6,958 nt of DNA from Desulfobacterales bacterium (GCA_030066455.1 JASJBQ010000256.1:1-6958); one strand, 5' to 3'. Shown: positions 1 through 5,149, counted from the stretch's first letter. The notes: a model not told the origin generated them from the sequence alone. Numbers and translations are program-made.

Positions 1-537
1 GCCGCCCTTCTGATGACCACGGCCCGGGCCTTCCTGCGCATGCGGGCGCGTCAGCCCGGAGACCTGGCCGCCATCGTGTCGGACCTCAACCGCCATCTGA
101 CTTCTGATACGCGCCGGAGCGATCGATTCATGACGCTGCTGTTGATGTCGATCGATCCGGCGGCGGCCGCCATCGAATGGGTCCGTGCCGGCCACGACCC
201 GGCCCTGCTCTACAACCCCGCCGCGGGCGACTTCGAGGAATTGCGGGGACCGGGACTCGTCCTCGGGTTAAACGAGGCCGTCCATTACACCGCGGTCCGC
301 CGGACCGGCATCGCGCCCGGCCAGGTCATTGCCCTCGCTACGGACGGCGTCTGGGAGGCCCGCGATACGCGCGGGGAGATGTGGGGCAAGGACCGCCTCC
401 AGGAAACCATGAGGGAGCGGGCCGGCGATCCGGCGGAGACCATCGTCGCGGACGTATTCGACCGCTTGAAGGCGTTCACCCGGGGCACCCTGCCGGAGGA
501 CGACAAGACCCTGGTGGTCATCAAATTCACGCGCTGA
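1..537 (+). CDS. SpoIIE/PP2C-type serine phosphatase, C-terminal part (5' end outside window)
   Basis: The reading frame is open from the first base (A-A-L-L-M-T-T-A-R-A) and ends at TGA 535-537, so 178 residues of a longer protein are seen. The visible part is the second half of a SpoIIE/RsbU-type PP2C domain. AALLMTTARAFLR matches the helix after the missing GDVSGHG motif; WVRAGHDPALLY, the metal-binding ATDGVWEAR (canonically YTDGxxEA) and the closing EDDKTLVVIK follow in family order. Family members are Mg/Mn-dependent phosphatases that dephosphorylate STAS-domain anti-sigma-factor antagonists or act as response-regulator outputs. The same motifs occur in the oppositely oriented gene at 594-1811, so the two are paralogues lying tail-to-tail. 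The N-terminal sensor or receiver domain, and hence the input signal, is outside the window. The domain call is firm; the target is unknown. Confidence 0.9.
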   Translation, partial: AALLMTTARAFLRMRARQPGDLAAIVSDLNRHLTSDTRRSDRFMTLLLMSIDPAAAAIEWVRAGHDPALLYNPAAGDFEELRGPGLVLGLNEAVHYTAVRRTGIAPGQVIALATDGVWEARDTRGEMWGKDRLQETMRERAGDPAETIVADVFDRLKAFTRGTLPEDDKTLVVIKFTR

Positions 538-541
538 CAGC

Positions 542-583
542 CCCCACCAGGGCGCATCTGGAGCCGGGCGGCCACCGGTGGGG
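542..583. terminator. Possible hairpin between convergent genes (weak)
   Basis: The 56-base gap between the two convergent phosphatase genes contains CCCCACC (542-548) and its complement GGTGGGG (577-583), with a 28-base loop. An alternative small palindrome, CCACCGGTGG, sits at 572-581. There is no T-run on either strand, so a bidirectional intrinsic terminator is only a possibility suggested by the convergent layout. Confidence 0.2.
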
Positions 584-593
584 TGCTGCGGCT

Positions 594-1811
594 TCAGACC
601 AGTTTCGCCACCACCAGCGTCACGTCGTCCTCCACCCCTGCGGCGGCGATATGGTTCTTGACATCGTCGAGCAGGGCGTCGCGAATGCGCCGGGCCGACT
701 GGTGGGCATGGGCGCGGATACTCACTTCGATGCGCTCGCGGCCGAACATGATCCCCCCCGGGTTGCGGGCCTCCGTAATACCGTCGGTGTAGAGCACCAG
801 GATGTCCCCGGGCACGAGACCGTCCATTTCATTGGCGCTGAACACGGCGTCCGTCTCCAGCCCCAGCGGTGCGGCACCCTCACCCACCAGGCTTTCGAAG
901 CGGTCTTCCCGGGCACGGTAAAGAAGGGCGGGCTCGTGCCCGGCCCGCACCCAGACCAAACGTCCGCTCTGGGGGGTCAACTGCATGCCCAGCAGGGTGA
1001 TGAACTGGCCCGATGCGATCAGATCCCTGGTGATCTGGCGGTTGACGTCACCGATGATATCGGCCAGACGCCCGGGTGTGCTTGCCCGCTGGCGCAGCGA
1101 GGCCCGGGCCGCGGCCATGAGCAGGGCCGATGATATGCCGTGACCGGAAACGTCGCCAATAAAGATGCCCAGGGTTTTGGAAGGCGCTGGCCCGAAAAGG
1201 AGATAGTCGTAATAGTCGCCGCCGGTCTCGTCGCAGTAGATGCTGCGGCCGGCGAGATCGATACCGGGCACGCTGGGGGTTGCGCGCGGCAGCAGGGTCT
1301 GCTGGACCTCCATGGCCAACCGCATCGCATGACGCAGCCGGTCGCGTTCCTGCTCGCGCAGGCGCAGCGCCCGCTCGGCCTTTTTGAGGGCGGTGATCTC
1401 CTCGTGGCTGACCACCACCCGTACCGGCCCGTCGCCGCTCATGCGCAGGGCGCGCAGATAGTACCAGTGCTCTTCACTGGGGGAATGGCAGGGGTAGTCC
1501 AGGACGAACTCCCGGATTTCACCCTCCAGGACGGCCCGGATACCGGCCGCCACCTGGCGGGCCACTTCGGCTTCTTCACCGCCGGTGCGGTCGCAGATCT
1601 CCAGGTAGTTGTCGCCCACCGAATCGTTGGGGCCTTCGAGCTGGTTGCGGTCGGCATAGGCGCGCCAGGCCCGGTTGGTTTCGACGATTCGACCGTGCCG
1701 GTCGAGAATGGCGATGTTGGCGGACAACGAATTGAGAACAGTCTGCGCCAGACGCTCCTCAGCCGTATCCAGCTGGGTGATTGATTTGATTAGGCTTTTA
1801 TTTTCCGTCAT
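594..1811 (-). CDS. PAS domain-containing SpoIIE/RsbU-type serine phosphatase
   Basis: Numbering here is from an upstream in-frame TTG at 1817 (407 aa). Residues 24-145 look like a PAS sensor domain (NIAILDRHGRIVETNRAW at 34-51, then a PAC-like stretch ending in HEEITALKKAE). A charged helical linker, probably coiled coil, spans about 143-168. The PP2C-SpoIIE domain fills the rest: EVQQTLLP (170-177), GGDYYDY (D201, D204), IGDVSGHG (D222), WVRAGHEPALLY (289-300), YTDGITEA (D345) and EDDVTLVV (D397/D398). The expected metal-binding acidic residues are all present, so it should be active, probably as a signal-controlled phosphatase of a STAS-domain protein. It appears soluble: no membrane segment is seen. 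The start is uncertain. ATG 1811 is listed, but TTG 1817 (GGGA four bases upstream) is equally possible, and neither has a strong Shine-Dalgarno. No cognate kinase or antagonist gene is nearby. Confidence 0.93.
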   Translation of the reverse strand: MTENKSLIKSITQLDTAEERLAQTVLNSLSANIAILDRHGRIVETNRAWRAYADRNQLEGPNDSVGDNYLEICDRTGGEEAEVARQVAAGIRAVLEGEIREFVLDYPCHSPSEEHWYYLRALRMSGDGPVRVVVSHEEITALKKAERALRLREQERDRLRHAMRLAMEVQQTLLPRATPSVPGIDLAGRSIYCDETGGDYYDYLLFGPAPSKTLGIFIGDVSGHGISSALLMAAARASLRQRASTPGRLADIIGDVNRQITRDLIASGQFITLLGMQLTPQSGRLVWVRAGHEPALLYRAREDRFESLVGEGAAPLGLETDAVFSANEMDGLVPGDILVLYTDGITEARNPGGIMFGRERIEVSIRAHAHQSARRIRDALLDDVKNHIAAAGVEDDVTLVVAKLV

Positions 1812-1844
1812 CGTCAATATGTCCCGTCGAACCTCGTCAGACGG

Positions 1845-1872
1845 AACATAACCGCCGGCCCTGTTTTGGCAA
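1845..1872 (-). promoter_or_regulatory. Candidate sigma70-type promoter for the PAS-SpoIIE gene
   Basis: On the minus strand, TTGCCA (1872 to 1867, five of six matches to TTGACA) is followed after 16 bases by TATGTT (1850 to 1845, four of six to TATAAT). This would start RNA near 1838, about 20-27 bases before the start codon. It is a sequence match only. Confidence 0.35.
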
Positions 1873-1928
1873 GTCCCCGTTTCATCACGCTGCGGTCGAG
1901 TGCTGGTAAAAAAACACCGACGCTCCGG

Positions 1929-1957
1929 TTGACATGCCGGCGGAACCCGATTTAGGT
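1929..1957 (+). promoter_or_regulatory. Candidate sigma70-type promoter for the Fe-S scaffold-like gene
   Basis: A perfect TTGACA (1929-1934) is followed after 17 bases by TTAGGT (1952-1957); an offset reading, TAGGTA at 1953-1958, is also possible. A run of seven A (1908-1914) lies upstream where an UP element would be. The -10 match is poor, so support comes mainly from the -35 hexamer and its position about 100 bases before the gene. Confidence 0.35.
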
Positions 1958-1973
1958 ATCAGCCGCAACGGCC

Positions 1974-1995
1974 GCCGGGCTTTAGACCGCCCGGC
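1974..1995 (+). repeat. 7-bp GC hairpin in the leader of the Fe-S scaffold-like gene
   Basis: GCCGGGC (1974-1980) and GCCCGGC (1989-1995) form a perfect stem with the eight-base loop TTTAGACC. It lies downstream of the candidate promoter and about 60 bases before the start codon. No T-run follows, so it is more likely a leader structure or protein site than a terminator. Confidence 0.4.
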
Positions 1996-2055
1996 AGCAT
2001 TTCGATCACCGGCAACCAAGGCGAACCCGATCGCCAATCGTCCCGGGGAGGGATC

Positions 2056-2484
2056 ATGACCGGCAATCCCGAAGCAGGTTTACCCGAACATACCCAGACC
2101 TTTCTGGAAATGGCTTTCCGCACCGACCGCCAGAAAGCCCTCGCGCACCCTTCGGGCGTGGGCCTGAATGTCGGCGCCTGCCGCGACCGCATCGAGATTC
2201 AGGTGGCCATTCGCGAGGGGATCGTGCGCGAGGTGGCCTACCGGCTGGAGGGCTGCCTCAACACCAACGCCTGTGCCAATGCGGTGGCCGAGATGGTCGA
2301 GGGGCATACCGTGGCCGTGGCCTGGGCATTGAAGCCTGAAATGGTGGCTGAATTCCTGCAAAGCCTGCCGCCCGACCATTTCCACTGCGCCGAACTGGCG
2401 GTGGGCGCCTTCTACAAGGCGCTGGCCGACTACCAGCAGCAAGGGGGCCAAGACTGGAAGACCGCCTACCGGGCACCGGGCTGA
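2056..2484 (+). CDS. IscU/NifU-N-like iron-sulfur cluster scaffold protein
   Basis: This 142-residue protein resembles the IscU/NifU N-terminal scaffold fold, which holds a nascent Fe-S cluster and passes it to apo-proteins in the cytoplasm. The three hallmark cysteines are present in order: C42 in GACRD (IscU: CGD), C67 in EGCLNTNAC (IscU: GCGxxxAS) and C111 in HFHCAEL (IscU: HCS). The ligand-region aspartate is retained as D44. ELAVGAFYKALADY near the end matches the C-terminal helix of the family. C73 is an additional cysteine six residues after C67, and the LPPVK chaperone-binding motif reads LPPDH, so HscA-type chaperone interaction may be absent. The length is normal for IscU. The start at ATG 2056 is supported by GGAGG at 2047-2051. 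No IscS, IscA or Fdx gene lies beside it; it stands alone and converges on the YbjQ-family gene. A role in maturing the Fe-S-rich Dsr proteins is speculation from proximity. Confidence 0.82.
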   Translation: MTGNPEAGLPEHTQTFLEMAFRTDRQKALAHPSGVGLNVGACRDRIEIQVAIREGIVREVAYRLEGCLNTNACANAVAEMVEGHTVAVAWALKPEMVAEFLQSLPPDHFHCAELAVGAFYKALADYQQQGGQDWKTAYRAPG

Positions 2485-2493
2485 CCGGCCCGG
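2476..2493. repeat. GC hairpin spanning the stop codon between convergent genes
   Basis: CCGGGC (2476-2481) and GCCCGG (2488-2493) enclose a six-base loop, and the TGA stop of the Fe-S scaffold-like gene (2482-2484) opens the loop. A second palindrome, GGCCCGGGCC (2487-2496), overlaps it. With only 16 bases between the convergent stops, these are the only candidates for transcription end signals, but neither strand has a T-run. Confidence 0.35.
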
Positions 2494-2500
2494 GCCGTCC

Positions 2501-2860
2501 TCAATCCTTTTCGCGGCTTCGGACCCTTACGGCCGTGCCGTAGACCGAAATCGTGCAGATTTCACGATTGGAGCCCTGGCGCTGGAAGGACCCGCAGTTG
2601 AAGCTCAGCCCCACCACGGCGTTGGCCCCGATTTCACGGGCCTTGCGGGCCATGCTGTGCACGGCCACGGCCCGGTCGCGGGCGAAATGGGCCTCGAGTT
2701 TGGAAAACGCGGCGTCGAAAATGGCATCACCGAACACCACGCCGATGTAGCGTTCGATGCGATACCCTTCCAGCTGCGGTGTCGTGGACACCATCAAATC
2801 GTCGTCGCCGGTGACGTAGGGATACTTGACGGTTTGTTTCTCGCGGGCGAATCGACCCAT
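2501..2860 (-). CDS. YbjQ/UPF0145 family protein (putative heavy-metal-binding domain)
   Basis: The 119-residue product matches the YbjQ family, a small pentamer-forming fold annotated as heavy-metal-binding. The actual function is not established. The signature order is visible: STTPQLEGYRIERYIGVVFGDA (24-45, cited by position and its EGYRI core), then KAREIGANAVVGLSF (73-87), and the C-terminal strand ISVYGTAVRVR (104-114). Family members often begin near the VSTTP segment, so the first 22 residues (with YVTGDDD) are an N-terminal extension. That extension is supported by an excellent ribosome binding site, AGGAGGT, five bases upstream of the ATG at 2860. Cysteines C89 and C102 are present but no dense metal motif is seen. 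No membrane segment or signal peptide is apparent. The gene is monocistronic and convergent with the Fe-S scaffold-like gene. Confidence 0.85.
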   Translation of the reverse strand: MGRFAREKQTVKYPYVTGDDDLMVSTTPQLEGYRIERYIGVVFGDAIFDAAFSKLEAHFARDRAVAVHSMARKAREIGANAVVGLSFNCGSFQRQGSNREICTISVYGTAVRVRSREKD

Positions 2861-3253
2861 GGATGACCTCCTGGCGGTTGCGATGACAAGCGAGCATCGG
2901 GATCGGTTCGGACGGGAAACAAAGCCAAAGCGGACGGCGGGTTGTCAAACTTCGGGAACGCTCGCCTGTACGCTAGCCGACAGCATGAACCGTGCCGTTC
3001 CATCCGGGCCCGCCGGGCTTTCGGTCCATGAGGCTAATGCACTTGAATTTAAGTCATTTGACGCCGCAGACCAGGGCCCGCCGCTTGCCGCGACCGGCGA
3101 GGCATCCCTGGATGTTGATTTCCTTGGCAGCCGGCGGTCGAATTCGTCAACGCCTTTGACAGGCGGCGACCGTGGGCAGCGCCGTTCGGCGCAGGAGGCG
3201 GCCGGCCGACACTTAGGAGGCCTGTACAAGTTTCGGGCGTCCAAAACTAAGTT
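2861..3253. other. Intergenic stretch without a recognisable gene
   Basis: Both-strand frames here (a + frame from 2826 to 3326 and a - frame from 2945 to 3292) give low-complexity, Arg/Pro/Ser/Ala-rich translations with no family resemblance and no good ribosome binding site. The stretch contains an imperfect AT-rich palindrome (3041-3054, ACTTGAATTTAAGT) and GTCAA-CGCCT-TTGAC (3146-3160). Two isolated TTGAC-like hexamers lack acceptable -10 partners. No tRNA, rRNA or CRISPR structure is seen. It could hold the ybjQ-side promoter and an unannotated small RNA, but nothing specific supports either. Confidence 0.6.
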
Positions 3254-3298
3254 ATCGAGATTGCTTCGAATCTCCTTGACAGCCCAACCCATCTCGAT
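3254..3298. promoter_or_regulatory. Inverted GAGAT/ATCTC motifs around the -35 box (candidate operator)
   Basis: ATCGAGAT (3254-3261) and its exact complement ATCTCGAT (3291-3298) flank the -35 box, with centres 37 bases apart. A nested inverted repeat, GAGATT-GCTTCG-AATCTC (3257-3274), ends one base before the -35 box. Three half-sites of the same pentamer around one promoter suggest an activator or repressor site. No known regulator motif is recognised. Confidence 0.45.
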
Positions 3299-3304
3299 TA
3301 TAGA
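3276..3304 (+). promoter_or_regulatory. Sigma70-type promoter upstream of the RsbRD-like gene and dsr operon
   Basis: A perfect TTGACA (3276-3281), a 17-base spacer and TATAGA (3299-3304) form the best promoter match in the window. TAGAAT at 3301-3306 is an alternative -10 with a 19-base spacer. Transcription would begin near 3311-3313, about 100 bases before the RsbRD-like gene. It may also drive dsrMKJ, because no clear terminator separates them. Confidence 0.6.
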
Positions 3305-3314
3305 ATTTTCCTTC

Positions 3315-3340
3315 GAAAATCGGTAGCTCTACCGGTTTTC
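3315..3340 (+). repeat. 26-base near-perfect inverted repeat at the transcript 5' end
   Basis: Arms of 12 bases, 3315-3326 (GAAAATCGGTAG) and 3329-3340 (CTACCGGTTTTC), are complementary except for one T-G pair, which would be a U-G wobble in RNA. The predicted start point lies only a few bases upstream. As RNA this is a 5'-terminal hairpin with a GCTC loop; as DNA it is an operator-like palindrome just downstream of the -10. Four T follow within the arm, so weak intrinsic termination is also possible. Confidence 0.6.
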
Positions 3341-3373
3341 CCGACGAACACGCAACCACGCCAAAGGGAGAAT

Positions 3374-3442
3374 ATGGCCGCTTTCGAGGGGCTGGCCCCT
3401 TGGAGTCGCGATGTACCGGAGCCGCCCTCAGATGAGGCTTGA
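3374..3442 (+). CDS. Putative 22-codon leader ORF overlapping the RsbRD-like gene
   Basis: ATG 3374 follows AAAGGGAG (3363-3370) at three to four bases, one of the strongest ribosome binding sites in the window. It opens a frame of 22 codons beginning MAAFEGLAPW and ending at TGA 3440-3442. The frame overlaps the start of the RsbRD-like gene in another phase: it covers ATG 3411 and ends eight bases after the alternative ATG 3432. It resembles no known peptide and has no run of one amino acid that would mark a classical attenuator. Its likely role, if translated, is to couple ribosome entry to the downstream gene. It could also be a chance ORF. Confidence 0.35.
   Translation: MAAFEGLAPWSRDVPEPPSDEA
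3383..3404 (+). promoter_or_regulatory. Hairpin that can mask the RBS of the RsbRD-like gene
   Basis: AGGGG (3387-3391) pairs with CCCCT (3396-3400) around the loop CTGG. The stem can extend outward through G-T, C-G, T-G and T-A pairs to 3383/3404. The right arm then covers most of the GGAG (3402-3405) that serves ATG 3411. The hairpin lies wholly inside the leader ORF, so translating that ORF would open it. Confidence 0.45.
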
Positions 3443-3974
3443 GAAACACTTCCGCAAGCATAAGAAACAAATCCTGACCCAGTGGTTCGAGGTCCTGACC
3501 GGCACCTACCCCAAGGATACCGCACGTTTTCTCAAAGCCAATCCGGACACCTTCACCAACCCCATTGGCGGCACGGCCCGGCGCAGTCTGGAAACCCTTG
3601 TGGACGCCTTGCTGCATGATGCGCCGCCGGAAGAACTGACCCCCCTCCTGGACCCGCTGATTCGCATTCGCGCCGTCCAGACCATGTTTACCCCCTCCCA
3701 GGCCACGGCCTTTATCCTCGACCTTAAACCCATCCTCCGTACCTGTCTCGCTAACAAAATCAAAGAACCGCAGGATCTTCGCGAACTGCAGGCCTTGGAA
3801 CAGCGTATCGACCGCCTGCTGCTGATCGCCTTCGATATATTTGTCCGTTGCCGCGAGAAGATCTATCACCTCAAGGCCACGGAAGAACAAAGCAAGATTT
3901 ACCGTGCGTTTGCACGGGCCGGACTGGTTCGCGAGAATGACGAGAACCAGCCGGACACCGGGATTTTAAAGTGA
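3411..3974 (+). CDS. RsbRD N-terminal domain-containing protein upstream of dsrMKJOP
   Basis: The product (187 aa) resembles the RsbRD N-terminal domain, an all-helical globin-like sensor module found at the front of RsbR-type stressosome proteins. Here it stands alone with no STAS domain. Recognisable pieces are HKKQILTQWFEVLTGTYPKDTARFL (residues 17-41, cited for its QW and TYP core), FTNPIGGT (48-55), DPLIRIRAVQ (81-90), FTPSQATAFI (93-102) and a long final helix 120-165. It has no signal peptide or membrane segment, so it should be cytoplasmic. Two starts are possible. ATG 3411 has GGAG five bases upstream, whereas ATG 3432 (residue 8) better fits a compact domain and leader-ORF coupling. 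As I recall, such stand-alone RsbRD_N proteins recur beside dsrMKJOP in sulfate reducers. The function is unknown; redox or ligand sensing for the Dsr complex is inference. Confidence 0.8.
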   Translation: MYRSRPQMRLEKHFRKHKKQILTQWFEVLTGTYPKDTARFLKANPDTFTNPIGGTARRSLETLVDALLHDAPPEELTPLLDPLIRIRAVQTMFTPSQATAFILDLKPILRTCLANKIKEPQDLRELQALEQRIDRLLLIAFDIFVRCREKIYHLKATEEQSKIYRAFARAGLVRENDENQPDTGILK

Positions 3975-4132
3975 TTCCAAATTGTTAATTATTAACGCCG
4001 ATCCCGGATAAGGCGCAAATTCAGGTTCAGATGGAAGACCCCGGCCGCCCCCACGCAAACCCCCCGGCGGCGGGTGATCCCACCTGCGCCGGCAGCGTTG
4101 CGGATCGGGATCCAAAAGCGAGGTAAAGGTCC
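3975..4132 (+). promoter_or_regulatory. Leader region of dsrM with an AT-rich palindrome and GC hairpins
   Basis: This 158-base gap starts with GTTAAT-T-ATTAAC (3984-3996), a perfect 13-base palindrome in otherwise GC-rich DNA. A very weak promoter, TTGTTA (3982-3987) to GATAAG (4007-4012) with a 19-base spacer, overlaps it. GCCGCC/GGCGGC (4044-4049 and 4066-4071) and GGTG-ATCC-CACC (4073-4084) can form hairpins without T-runs. GGATC-GG-GATCC (4102-4113) sits just before the dsrM ribosome binding site. No terminator is evident, so read-through from the RsbRD-like gene is likely, with possible extra control here. Confidence 0.4.
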
Positions 4133-5143
4133 ATGAATGGTAAGTATCTGTATCCCTTTTTTGCCGTGTGTATCCTGGCGCTGATCGCCTGGATCGGGAG
4201 CGACGTGTTCGGACTCCAGCTCCTGTTCGGGGTGATCCTGCCCTATGTGGCGGTGGTGGTCTTTTTCGTCGGCTTCGTCATGCGCATGCTGAACTGGGCC
4301 CGATCGACCGTTCCGTTCCGCATTCCCACGACTGCCGGCCAGGCCAAAACCATGGACTGGCTGCCGCAGAACAAGATCGACAATCCCTTTACCACCGCAG
4401 GCGTCGTGGCGCGGATGTTCCTGGAAGTGGTCACGTTCCGGTCCCTCTTCCGGAACACCAAGTTGAAAGTCAATCCGGACGGCCGCATCGCCTACGATCT
4501 CGAAGTTTTTCTGTGGCTGGGGGCCCTGGCGTTCCACTACACCTTCCTGGTGGTGCTGCTGCGCCACGCCCGTTTCTTCCTGGATCCCCTGCCCATACCC
4601 TTCGAGATCCTGGAAACCATCGACACCTTCGTTCAGATCGGACAGCCCACGATTTCATTGTCGAGCTTCGTGCTGCTGGCCGCGGTGCTCTACCTCTTCA
4701 TCCGGCGGCTCTACATCGCCAACGTGCGCTACATTTCGCTGGCTACCGACTATTTCCCCCTGTTTCTGATCATCGGCATCGTGCTGAGCGGGATTCTGAT
4801 GCGCTATTTCTTCAAGGTCGATGTCGCCACGGCCAAAGAGATCACGTACGGCCTGACGACGTTTCAGCTGCCGGCCCTGGCCAAGTTCAAGGAGGTCGGC
4901 GCCATTTTCTATATCCACATGTTCTTCGTCAGCGTGCTCCTGGCCTATTTCCCCTGGAGCAAACTGATGCACCTGGGCGGCATTTTCCTGAGCCCGACCC
5001 GCAACCTGCCCAACAACAGCCGGGCCGTGCGGCACGTGAATCCATGGAACGCCCCCGTACACGTGCATACCTACGAGGAATACGAAGATGATTTCAGAGA
5101 AAAAATGATCGAGGCGGGACTGCCCGTGGACAAAAAGGAGTAA
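4133..5143 (+). CDS. dsrM: DsrM, membrane cytochrome b subunit of the DsrMKJOP complex
   Basis: DsrM is the NarI-like b-type cytochrome of DsrMKJOP. In the cytoplasmic membrane it is thought to exchange electrons between the menaquinone pool and the DsrK Fe-S subunit, linking to sulfite reduction by DsrAB/DsrC. The 336-residue protein has about six hydrophobic segments (roughly 6-22, 29-50, 124-144, 173-195, 207-226, 255-275). Four histidines, H135/H145 and H261/H279, are spaced 10 and 18 apart, the spacings of the haem-ligand pairs of NarI, so two b haems are expected. A soluble loop (about 55-120) contains WLPQNKIDNPFTTAG, and a hydrophilic C-terminal tail (NPWNAPVHVHTYEEYEDDF) probably faces DsrK. 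The start is supported by GAGGT at 4120-4124, eight bases before the ATG. dsrK follows after six bases. The identification rests on family features plus the dsrK and dsrJ neighbours and is strong. Confidence 0.95.
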   Translation: MNGKYLYPFFAVCILALIAWIGSDVFGLQLLFGVILPYVAVVVFFVGFVMRMLNWARSTVPFRIPTTAGQAKTMDWLPQNKIDNPFTTAGVVARMFLEVVTFRSLFRNTKLKVNPDGRIAYDLEVFLWLGALAFHYTFLVVLLRHARFFLDPLPIPFEILETIDTFVQIGQPTISLSSFVLLAAVLYLFIRRLYIANVRYISLATDYFPLFLIIGIVLSGILMRYFFKVDVATAKEITYGLTTFQLPALAKFKEVGAIFYIHMFFVSVLLAYFPWSKLMHLGGIFLSPTRNLPNNSRAVRHVNPWNAPVHVHTYEEYEDDFREKMIEAGLPVDKKE

Positions 5144-5149
5144 ACGCTA

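Noticed and set aside
2920..2948. TTGACA on the minus strand as a promoter for the ybjQ-like gene
   Set aside because: The -35 is perfect (2948 to 2943), but no acceptable -10 occurs at 16-18 bases, so it was not listed.
3156..3161. TTGACA on the + strand
   Set aside because: The sequence 17 bases downstream is GC-only and cannot serve as a -10.
2945..3292. 115-codon - frame
   Set aside because: No Shine-Dalgarno before its ATG and low-complexity content without family resemblance.
3297..3302. Perfect TATAAT on the minus strand, overlapping the + strand -10
   Set aside because: The hexamer at the matching -35 distance is a poor match and no minus-strand gene follows; it probably reflects symmetry of the AT-rich site.
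2826..3326. 166-codon + frame covering the gene-free stretch
   Set aside because: It begins inside the ybjQ-like gene on the opposite strand, has no recognisable domain, and runs through the promoter and AT-rich operator region.
3305..3340. Antiterminator/terminator switch made of two exclusive hairpins
   Set aside because: The first arm (3305-3310) lies upstream of the predicted start of transcription and so would not be in the RNA; only the 3315-3340 hairpin is kept.
4001..4112. Long-range pairing of GATCCCG near 4001 with CGGGATC near 4106
   Set aside because: Seven bases over about 100 bases in GC-rich DNA is expected by chance.
4168..5091. 307-codon + frame inside dsrM
   Set aside because: Arg/Pro/His-rich out-of-phase translation; dsrM has clear membrane helices and a good RBS.
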